Shown here one piece after another: positions 43,921 to 51,157 of a stretch of 64,000 nucleotides of DNA. The notes beneath the pieces were generated by a model, which worked only from the letters and a program-made list of their open reading frames with translations, did not search any database and had not been told where the DNA came from. The stretch is from Streptomyces sp. NBC_01306 (GTDB lineage Bacteria > Actinomycetota > Actinomycetes > Streptomycetales > Streptomycetaceae). The translations under genes and the position numbers were made by a program. The stretch covers positions 1-64,000 of the forward strand of contig NZ_JAPEPC010000001.1 in NCBI RefSeq assembly GCF_026340465.1, read 5' to 3'. The first letter of the stretch is position 1, and every line of letters starts with the position of its first letter.

Positions 43921-45933
43921 TCAGGCGGCTCGCCAATCGAGCACCGCCCAGCCGCGGTGCGGCAGGGCGGCTTCGAGGTCCAGCAGTCCGTCGGCCTCGA
44001 TGAGGGTGGCCGGGGCCGGGTCCGCCAGCGGTGCGAGCAGGGTGGCGCGCACCTGATCGGGGGTGGTGGGCAGGGCGATCGTGGGGTGGGCGGGGTCGGC
44101 GCTGCCATTGACAACGGCAAGCCGGAGGGTGTCTCCGTCGCGTGCCGCGTGCGGGATGAGATGCGGCGCTCCGTGCACCAGCGGCAGCCCGGGGCAGTCG
44201 CCCTCCAGGAAGCGCACCGTGCTGTGGAGCAGTCGTCGGCCCCTGTCGCTGCGGGCCAGTTCGGCGGGAGCCGTGGCGGCGAGCACCGCGACGCGTCCGC
44301 CGAGAGTGTTGACGAAGTGGCACCGGCCCGCGCCCCAGGCGCGGCCGTCGGGCGTAAGGATCTCGGTGATGACGCGCGCGCCCTGCTGCGGGTCGAGCCG
44401 GGCGAGCGCGGGCTGGACGTCGACGCTGAGGTGCGTTCCCTCGTGCGTGGCGGCGTGTGCCGTGACCTGTTCGACTGCGTACGGCCCTGGGCAGGTCGGT
44501 TCATCCCGGGCGTACAGCCGGGGCGCTCCTACGCCGAGCAGGCCGGCGAATCCGCGTTCGGTGAGGCGGTGCGCGGCCACGCCGTCCAGGAGCAGCCCGC
44601 TGCACAGCATGGTGTGCAGTTCCTCGTCGCTGAAGGCGTCGACGCACCGGCCGAACAGGGCCTGCACCGGTGCCGGTCCGGCGGTCACGGGTACGCCGTA
44701 GCCGAGCAGGTAGTCCGCGGTCGCCGCGGGATCCGACACGAGCTCCTGCAACGTCCCCTCGGTGGTGACGAGGTGTGCTGCCGTGTCCGGCCGCCAGGGC
44801 AGACCGACACCGATCGGCACCGCCTGTTCCGTATGGCGGCCGGCAAGCCAGTCCAGGGCCGGCCGGGAGCGGCGAAGGAGTTCGTCGATGCCCGGGAACT
44901 CCTCAGCCCGCTCTGCGGAGCTGGGGTGCACGTTCAGCAACAGTGCGTCGGCGCCGCAGAGTTGAGCGGTAACCATCTCCGACCAGGTCTGGGTGTCCGA
45001 CTTCGACCAGGAGGTGTGCGGCCAGTTCTCGATCTCCGGCTCGCAGGCAGCGTGCGGCGCACGCAGCACGCGCTGCGCCTCCAGGGACCACAGCGCGGAG
45101 GACAGGCCGCGTGCGGGAGTGTCCGAGTACGGTGCGAAGTGTGGTCGCTGGGTGACGCGTTGCCCGATCGACAACGCGCCGAACAGAGCGTCCCAGTCGC
45201 GCCCCTCGACCGAGTGCATGGCGGGCACCGAGCTCATCAGGCCCAGCTGGGAGCGGCCCGCGGACTGCTCTCGTACCGCCTGCGCCAAGCCCTCGGCGAC
45301 TTCCAGCTGCGCGGTACGCCACACCTGCTGCAACAACGCCCGCCAAGGGTGCGGCACGCCAGGTCTCGTGACGGCAGCGACCACCTGTTCCCGGGTGACC
45401 TCCTCCCCCACGAGCCGGGACAGCCGCTCCATCATGAGCGGTTCGAAGCCGCCGCCCCAGTCGAGCGGGGCGTGATTGTGATACCGGAAGTCGTCCTCCA
45501 CCCACAGCACACGGAAGCCGAGTTGCGCGAAGCGTCCGTAGTGCGCGTACAGCCACTTGCGCCACGTCGGGCAGGCGAACGATGCCTGGGCGGCTGCGGG
45601 CTTCCCGGTCGGCGAGACCATGGGGGCGAAGCCGAGGCGGTCCGTGCGGCCACGGTCCGCGTGACCGACGGTCACCCAGGGGTTGAGGCTGACGTCCACG
45701 CCCGCGGCGGTCAGCACGTCGCTCGCCTGCCCCGCCGCCTCGAACCAGCTGTCCTCCTCCGCTCCGGCCAGATGGCCGGTGTACAGCTCCTCGGCGCCGA
45801 TCAGCAGGACGACTTCCGCGACCTCGTTGTCGTGGCACGTCTTGGCCAGCCTCGCCGCGCGCTCGCCGAGGTCGTCGCCGGGCCGCAGCTGGAAGCGCAG
45901 GTGGTAGCGCGCCCGACGGGCGCGGGGCGTCAC
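43921..45933 (-). CDS. Putative cytoplasmic glycoside hydrolase of unassigned family
   Basis: A 670-aa protein without signal or membrane segments. The first 400 residues read like a TIM barrel: EVVLLIGAEELYTG, SLNPWVTVGH, GFRVLWVEDDFRYHNHAPLDWGGGFEPL, LGLMSSVPAMHSVEGRDWDALF and EPEIENWPHTSWSKS. The acidic residues in VEDDFR and EPEIEN are candidate catalytic groups. A flavodoxin-like and a beta domain follow, as in GH42-type enzymes. The GTG start overlaps the permease stop as GTGA, so it is co-translated with the sugar transporter and should act on the imported oligosaccharide. I do not recognise the family. Confidence 0.6.
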   Translation of the reverse strand: MTPRARRARYHLRFQLRPGDDLGERAARLAKTCHDNEVAEVVLLIGAEELYTGHLAGAEEDSWFEAAGQASDVLTAAGVDVSLNPWVTVGHADRGRTDRLGFAPMVSPTGKPAAAQASFACPTWRKWLYAHYGRFAQLGFRVLWVEDDFRYHNHAPLDWGGGFEPLMMERLSRLVGEEVTREQVVAAVTRPGVPHPWRALLQQVWRTAQLEVAEGLAQAVREQSAGRSQLGLMSSVPAMHSVEGRDWDALFGALSIGQRVTQRPHFAPYSDTPARGLSSALWSLEAQRVLRAPHAACEPEIENWPHTSWSKSDTQTWSEMVTAQLCGADALLLNVHPSSAERAEEFPGIDELLRRSRPALDWLAGRHTEQAVPIGVGLPWRPDTAAHLVTTEGTLQELVSDPAATADYLLGYGVPVTAGPAPVQALFGRCVDAFSDEELHTMLCSGLLLDGVAAHRLTERGFAGLLGVGAPRLYARDEPTCPGPYAVEQVTAHAATHEGTHLSVDVQPALARLDPQQGARVITEILTPDGRAWGAGRCHFVNTLGGRVAVLAATAPAELARSDRGRRLLHSTVRFLEGDCPGLPLVHGAPHLIPHAARDGDTLRLAVVNGSADPAHPTIALPTTPDQVRATLLAPLADPAPATLIEADGLLDLEAALPHRGWAVLDWRAA

Positions 45934-46847
45934 TTGACGCTCCCCGTCGTCAGGCCCGAGCGCCAGAAGCGCTGCAGCGTGAGGAACAGCAGGACCAGCG
46001 GAATCACCGAGACCAGCGCGGCCGTGATGATGATGTTGTACGGCACCGATGTGCCGATGCCCTGCTGCGACTGCCAGCCCACGATGCCGACGGTGACCGG
46101 CTGCAGCTTGTCGTCGGCCAGCATCAGCACGGGCAGCAGGTAGTTGGTCCAGATGGCCACGAACTGGAACAGGAAGATCGTCACCAGCGCGGGCGCCATG
46201 ATCCGCATGCCGATCGTCGCGAAGATGCGGAACTCCCCCGCGCCGTCGACGCGTCCGGCCTCGATCACCTCGTCGGGCACGGAGGCGGCCGCGTAGATCC
46301 TGGCAAGGTAGACCCCGAATGGGCTCACCATGCTCGGCAGCAGCACCGCCCAGTAGGTGTTGACCAGGTGGACCTGCGAAAACATCAGGTACAGGGGGAT
46401 GGCGAGCAGCGGCTGCGGTACGAGCACGGCAGCGAGCACCACGTTGAAGGAGAACTCCCGCCCGCGGAAGGCGTACTTGGCGAGGGCGTAACCGGCCAGC
46501 GAGGAGATCAGGGTGCTCACCGCCGCACCGCCGACCGCGTAGACGGCGGTGTTGAGCAGCCAGCGCGCGTAGATCCCTCCTTCCTGGCCGAACAGCGCGC
46601 GGATGTTGTCGGCGAGCGCGAAGTCGCCGAACCAGAAGCCGTTGGTGGTGGTGAGGGCAGAGTTCGTCTTGGTCGCTGAGACGAGCAGCCACCACACCGG
46701 CAGCAGGAAGTAGACGGCGGCCACGCTCATCACGGCGAGTACCAGCCACCGCGACTTCGCACGCACCGGCTTCGCCGTCCGCGTGCTGCGGGGCAGCGCG
46801 GCGGCGTCCTTGTGCTCCTGCCTCCTGAGTGTCCCGGCGATGCTCAC
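45930..46847 (-). CDS. Sugar ABC transporter permease, MalG-like
   Basis: A 305-aa inner-membrane permease with six helices. The EAA loop is VPDEVIEAGRVDGAGEFRIFATIGMRIMAPALVT, which contacts the ATPase. GTG at 46847 overlaps the stop of the first permease (GTGA). It also overlaps the following hydrolase gene. No ATPase gene is present; in Streptomyces such CUT1 systems usually share MsiK encoded elsewhere. Confidence 0.92.
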   Translation of the reverse strand: MSIAGTLRRQEHKDAAALPRSTRTAKPVRAKSRWLVLAVMSVAAVYFLLPVWWLLVSATKTNSALTTTNGFWFGDFALADNIRALFGQEGGIYARWLLNTAVYAVGGAAVSTLISSLAGYALAKYAFRGREFSFNVVLAAVLVPQPLLAIPLYLMFSQVHLVNTYWAVLLPSMVSPFGVYLARIYAAASVPDEVIEAGRVDGAGEFRIFATIGMRIMAPALVTIFLFQFVAIWTNYLLPVLMLADDKLQPVTVGIVGWQSQQGIGTSVPYNIIITAALVSVIPLVLLFLTLQRFWRSGLTTGSVK

Positions 46848-47788
46848 AGATCCGCTCCCTTGCGCTGGACGAACTTGAGGAAGCCGAACGAGAGCACCAG
46901 GGTGAGCAGCGCGAGAATCACCGACTGGGTGGCGGCGTAGGGGAAGTTGCCCGAGTTGACCGAGCTGTACGCGGCGAAGATCGGGGTGTAGTCGCTGCTC
47001 AGGTTCGGCGCGACGCTGCGCAGGATCGACGGCTCGTTGTACAGCTGCGCGGTGCCGATGATGGAGAACACCGTGGTCAGCACCAGCGCGGGCCGCACCA
47101 TCGGGATCTTGATGCGCCAGGCGATGCCGAACGCGGAGCAGCCGTCCATCCTGGCCGCCTCGTTCAGCTCCGCCGGGATCGCCTGCAGCGCCGCGTAGAT
47201 GATCAGCATGTTGTAGCCGGTCCATCCCCACGTGAGCATGTTGCCGACGACGGGGGCGAGCATGCCGTCCGTGGTCAGATCCAGGTGCAGGCCGAAGTGG
47301 CTCGCGATCGCGCTGATCGGGCTCAGTTCGGGCGCCACCAGGTAGGACCACATGAGCGCGCCGATGACACCGGGCAGTGCGTACGGCAGGAAGAACGCAA
47401 GCCGGAATAACCGCTTGAACAGCGTCCGCCTGGCGTCCAGGAGCAGCGCGAGCGCGAGCGCCGTGCCGAGCATGAGGGGCACCTGCACGGCGCCGATGAG
47501 CAGGACCCGCAGCAGGGAGTCGCGGAAGCCCGCATCGCCCATCGCCTGGGCGTAGTTGGCGAGGCCCGCGAAGGTCGTGGTGGGTTCGGAGAGTCCGAGC
47601 CCGTCGCGCTTCTGACGGAACAGGCTCTGGTACAGCGTGTACGCGATGGGCGCGAGATACATACACAGGAACAGGGTGGCGAAGGGCGCGAGGAACAGCA
47701 GTGCTGTATGCGAGCGTCGCCGGGTGTGCCACGAGATGGGGCTGCCCGGGCCGCCGGCCGCCTTCGCCTGAGGCGCGTAGCTGGTCAC
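46844..47788 (-). CDS. Sugar ABC transporter permease, MalF-like
   Basis: A 314-aa permease partner. The first helix is ALLFLAPFATLFLCMYLAPIAYTLYQSLF and the EAA loop is IPAELNEAARMDGCSAFGIAWRIKIPMVRPALVLT. The start is GTG at 47788, 15 bases after the solute-binding protein stop. It pairs with the permease at 45930-46847 and the lipoprotein at 47804-49108 as a CUT1 (oligosaccharide) uptake system. Confidence 0.92.
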   Translation of the reverse strand: MTSYAPQAKAAGGPGSPISWHTRRRSHTALLFLAPFATLFLCMYLAPIAYTLYQSLFRQKRDGLGLSEPTTTFAGLANYAQAMGDAGFRDSLLRVLLIGAVQVPLMLGTALALALLLDARRTLFKRLFRLAFFLPYALPGVIGALMWSYLVAPELSPISAIASHFGLHLDLTTDGMLAPVVGNMLTWGWTGYNMLIIYAALQAIPAELNEAARMDGCSAFGIAWRIKIPMVRPALVLTTVFSIIGTAQLYNEPSILRSVAPNLSSDYTPIFAAYSSVNSGNFPYAATQSVILALLTLVLSFGFLKFVQRKGADL

Positions 47789-47803
47789 GGTGTGCTGCTC
47801 CGG

Positions 47804-49108
47804 TCAGTCGTTGGTGACATTGATGCCCTGGCTCTTCATCTCGCCGACCGTCTTCTTCCGAGCGGCGGCGAGCATCTCCGGCAGGGTGGTGCTGCCCTTG
47901 CCCGTGCGCCCGAGGCCGTCGGTGAGATCGGTCGAGGTCTGCGTCATCGTCGGGCCCCACTTCCAGCTGGTGTCGATCTGCGCGCTCTCCTTCTTGAAGA
48001 CGTCGTAGATCTTCTGACCGCCGTAGAAGGGGTCGGGCTCGGACAGCGCCGGACGGTCAAGACCTGCGGTGGCCGCCGGATAGATGCCGGTGTCCTTGAT
48101 CAGCGCGCCGAGGCTGTCCTTGTTCGTGCTCATCCACATGGCGAACTCGGTTGCCTGCTCCGGGTGTTCGCAGTCCTTCATGACCGCGGTGGACGAGCCG
48201 CCGTCGTTGCCGTAGGCGGGCTTGCCGGCATCCCACACCGGCATCGGGGCTACCGCCCACTTGCCGGAGGTGGACTTCACGCTGGAGGCGAGAAGCGGCG
48301 CGTTCCACACGGCGTTGACGTCGGAGAGGATCTTGCCGGAGGCCATGTTCTTGTAGAGGGACGGGTCGAAGCTCGGCTCCGGCTTGAGCAGCTTGTCGTC
48401 GAGGAGGCCCTGCCAGTAGTCGGCGACCTTGGTGTTGGCCCCGCTGTCGAGAGACACCTTCCAGGCGTCGGTCGTGGTGTCGAACCACTGGGCGCCGGCC
48501 TGCCATGCCAGGCCGGCGTAGTTGTAGGCGTCCGTGCCGAAGGTGCCCAGGTAGACGTCCGGGTCGGCCTTGTGCACCTTCTCGGCGGCAGCCCGGTACT
48601 CGTCCCACGTGGCCGGGGGCTTGTCGATGCCGTACTTGGCAAAGAGATCCTTGCGGTAGAACAGCGCCATCGGGGCCGTGTCCACCGGCGCGCCATAGGT
48701 CTTTCCTGCGACGGTCACCTGGTTCCAGGTCCAGTCCGCGAACTCCCCCTTGTGCGGGGCGGCGTACTTGGTGATGTCCGCCAAGGCGCCTGCGGCCACG
48801 AAGCTCGGAACCGTCTCGTAGCCCACCATGGCCAGACACGGTGCGTTGCCTGCCTTCGCGGCCGTGAGCATCTTGGTGTAACCACCCTTGGAGCCCGAAG
48901 CCGTCTTCTGGAAGTCGACCCTGATGTCCGGGTGGGTCTTGTTGAACTCCGCGACAACCTTCTCGTAGCCGGGAGCCCAGCCCCAGAAGTCGAGCGTGAC
49001 CTTGCCGCCCGAAGCGTCCGACCCGCTCTCCCCGGACGTACACCCGGACACCGCGACCAACACCGCAACCGCCGCACCGACCACCGTCGCGCTGCGCACC
49101 TGCATCAT
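47804..49108 (-). CDS. Sugar ABC transporter solute-binding lipoprotein
   Basis: A 434-aa exported lipoprotein. The signal ends with VSGC, where Cys is lipidated. The family 1 binding fold follows: KVTLDFWGWAPGYEKVVAEFNKTHPDIRVDFQ, KTYGAPVDTAPMALFYRKDLFAKYGIDKPPATWDEY and ANAVWNAPLL-like regions. Two ATGs lie side by side at 49108 and 49105 behind GAGGGGGC. It is the first gene of the transporter operon and has the shared promoter-operator at 49127-49167. The ligand is probably an oligosaccharide released by the secreted GH31 or GH3 enzymes. Confidence 0.92.
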   Translation of the reverse strand: MMQVRSATVVGAAVAVLVAVSGCTSGESGSDASGGKVTLDFWGWAPGYEKVVAEFNKTHPDIRVDFQKTASGSKGGYTKMLTAAKAGNAPCLAMVGYETVPSFVAAGALADITKYAAPHKGEFADWTWNQVTVAGKTYGAPVDTAPMALFYRKDLFAKYGIDKPPATWDEYRAAAEKVHKADPDVYLGTFGTDAYNYAGLAWQAGAQWFDTTTDAWKVSLDSGANTKVADYWQGLLDDKLLKPEPSFDPSLYKNMASGKILSDVNAVWNAPLLASSVKSTSGKWAVAPMPVWDAGKPAYGNDGGSSTAVMKDCEHPEQATEFAMWMSTNKDSLGALIKDTGIYPAATAGLDRPALSEPDPFYGGQKIYDVFKKESAQIDTSWKWGPTMTQTSTDLTDGLGRTGKGSTTLPEMLAAARKKTVGEMKSQGINVTND

Positions 49109-49126
49109 CGCCCCCTCACCGAACGG

Positions 49127-49167
49127 ATTAGTTCGACTAGGATCTGAAATTAATATTTCCAAGTCAA
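49127..49167 (-). promoter_or_regulatory. Promoter-operator of the sugar transporter operon
   Basis: Minus strand TTGACT (49167-49162), 17 bases, then GATCCTAGTCGAACTAATC (49145-49127), where GATCCT serves as -10. The inverted repeat ATTAGTTC-N11-GAAATTAAT covers the -10 area. The same design occurs before the GH31 gene at 51061-51101. Confidence 0.78.
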
Positions 49168-49275
49168 CGGGGTGGGGCAAGAAAGTTGCACCAGCGCAAC
49201 CAGCCCCTCGCGCCACGCTTGACGGCTCGCGTACGTTGGCATGGTGCGCGGGCAGGTATACGAGGGAGAGGTCGA

Positions 49276-50553
49276 GTGAGGACAGGGCTACGGGGAGCAG
49301 GCGTACGGGACCTGGGCGGGGACGGACCGATCAGGGCAGCCGATCGTGCGTCTCTGCGCCGGGCGAATCTCGGTCTGGTGCTACGCCTGTTGCGCGACGC
49401 GGGTCCACGGCCGCGCACGCAGATCTCCGCGGAGACGGGGCTGCCCAAAGCCACGATCACCAATCTGGTCGCGGAGTTGATGGAGCGCGGCCTGGTCCGC
49501 GAGGGGGAGCCCGCCCGCGAGGGAGCCGTCGGCAGGCCCAGCCGCACCGTCGAGATGGACGGGCGCTCCATCTGCGGCATCGGCCTGGAGATCAGCGCCG
49601 ATTACCTCTTCTTGATCGCACTGAATCTGCGCGGCGACGTCGCCGCCGAGCATCGCGTCACCCTCGACGCCCGGGCCGAGGGCCCCGACCGGGTCCTCGA
49701 CCGGGCAGCGGAGGCGATCGACGTCGTCTGCCGGAAGCTGCGCAGCAGCGGCTCGCGGGCGGTAGCGGTGACGATCGCGGCGCCCGGCGTGATTCAGCAC
49801 GACAGCGGCGTGGTTTCGTACGCACCCAACATCGGCTGGCGGAATGTCGACGTCGTCGGCTCGCTGCGGCAACGCCTGGGGCCGAAGTCCCCTCCGGTCC
49901 ACCTGGAGAACGACGCGAAACTCGGCGCCATCGCCGAATACTTGATCGCCTCCGCCTCCGATATCCACGACCTGATCTACGTGACGGGCGAGACCGGCGT
50001 CGGTGGTGGCATCATCTCCGGCGGCAGGCTCCTTCGCGGATCGGCCGGATTCGCCGGCGAGATCGGCCACATGCGCCTGAGCTCCGATGGCAAGGTGTGC
50101 GTCTGCGGTCGACGCGGATGCTGGGAGACCATGGTCGGCCTGCACGCCCTCCTCGATCAGGCCGCCGCACCTGACGACCCGGTGCGTGATGCCACCGTGG
50201 ACCTGGAGCAGCGCCTCGCGGAACTCAGACGCCGCAGCGATGCCGGAGACGCGGCCACCGTGACGGCTCTGGAAGAGATCGCCGACGGCCTGGGGCTCGG
50301 CCTGGCGGTGCTTGCCGACATCCTCAACCCCCGGGCCATCGTGCTCGGCGGCTACTTCGCCTTCTTCGGCGACTACCTCGTCGACCGCGTCCAGAGCGAA
50401 CTCGCCGAGCGCGTCATGGCTCCTGACGCAGGCGGATGCGCCGTCATGGTGTCCACCCTCGGGTTCAGTGCCGCGGCACATGGGGGCGCGCATCTGTCGC
50501 TCGACCTCGTGTACCAGGACCCGGGCGGGACTCTCACATCCTCCGTGCGGTGA
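49276..50553 (+). CDS. ROK-family transcriptional regulator
   Basis: A 425-aa regulator. A winged helix is at residues 20-95 (RANLGLVLRLLRDAGPRPRTQISAETGLPKATITNLVAELMERGLV). The ROK sugar-binding domain follows with LENDAKLGAIAEYL, YVTGETGVGGGIISGGRLLRGSAGFAGEIGHM and the zinc motif CVCGRRGCWE. GTG at 49276 has GGAGAGG. It is divergent from the transporter operon and 0.6 kb upstream of GH31, so it is the likely repressor of both through the paired operators at 49127 and 51075, released by an imported sugar. Confidence 0.9.
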   Translation: MRTGLRGAGVRDLGGDGPIRAADRASLRRANLGLVLRLLRDAGPRPRTQISAETGLPKATITNLVAELMERGLVREGEPAREGAVGRPSRTVEMDGRSICGIGLEISADYLFLIALNLRGDVAAEHRVTLDARAEGPDRVLDRAAEAIDVVCRKLRSSGSRAVAVTIAAPGVIQHDSGVVSYAPNIGWRNVDVVGSLRQRLGPKSPPVHLENDAKLGAIAEYLIASASDIHDLIYVTGETGVGGGIISGGRLLRGSAGFAGEIGHMRLSSDGKVCVCGRRGCWETMVGLHALLDQAAAPDDPVRDATVDLEQRLAELRRRSDAGDAATVTALEEIADGLGLGLAVLADILNPRAIVLGGYFAFFGDYLVDRVQSELAERVMAPDAGGCAVMVSTLGFSAAAHGGAHLSLDLVYQDPGGTLTSSVR

Positions 50554-50659
50554 CGCGAAAGAACAGTTCAGGTCCGCGCCGCACGGGACCGAGCGCTGCT
50601 GACCGGCGGCCGAGTGCCGGCGTGGTGCCCCACCGAGCAGGTCGGGCCGCACCGAGACC

Positions 50660-51002
50660 GACCAGCTCGTGCGCACCATTCACGGCGTGCACACCGGGCA
50701 CGCTCGCCCCACCGTCGCCCGACGGCTTCTCGGAGCACGCACCCGCCGGCCGGCCCGTCTCACCGGACGAACAACGCCGCCAACGCCGCCTGGAAGCGCT
50801 GAGCGCCCGCGAGCGGGATGTCCTGGTGCTGCTCTCCCGCAGTCTGTCCACCGCGGAGATCGCCGCTGACGCAGGCACCGCCGACGGCACGGTCAAGGGA
50901 GACGTCACCAACATCCCGGCCGAACTGGACGCGGCGACCCGGGTGCGGGCTGCCACCATTCCCTACCGCGCAGGACTGGACCGCGACGCCGAACAGCCGT
51001 AG
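50660..51002 (+). pseudogene. Decayed LuxR/NarL response-regulator remnant with frameshift
   Basis: One frame from about 50660 reads QLVRTIHGVHTGHARPTVARRLLG, the end of a receiver-linker region. A different frame continues GRPVSPDEQRRQRRLEALSARERDVLVLLSRSLSTAEIAADAGTADGTVK, the LuxR helix-turn-helix. Normal proteins have these in one frame, so at least one frameshift lies near 50740. The phosphorylated receiver is missing, and the recognition helix has odd changes (KGDVTNIPAELDAATRV). No ribosome site precedes it. The rest of 50554-51060 holds no gene. Confidence 0.72.
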
Positions 51003-51060
51003 AGCGCGCCGGGGATCCGACGCCCGCAGAGGGCGACGCTACGCGAGGCCGGTCAGCGTC

Positions 51061-51101
51061 TTGACAGCCGACTAATTAGTTCAGACCCTAGTCGAACTAA
51101 T
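51061..51101 (+). promoter_or_regulatory. Promoter-operator of the GH31 gene
   Basis: TTGACA (51061-51066), 17 bases, then GACCCTAGTCGAACTAATC (51084-51102) with GACCCT as -10. A perfect 8+8 inverted repeat, ATTAGTTC (51075-51082) and GAACTAAT (51094-51101), covers the spacer and -10. The layout is the same as before the transporter operon. Confidence 0.8.
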
Positions 51102-51157
51102 CGCCTCTCCCTCCACTCAGGTACCGGCGGCGCCGGTAGACGAGGAGACCCCGCGGC

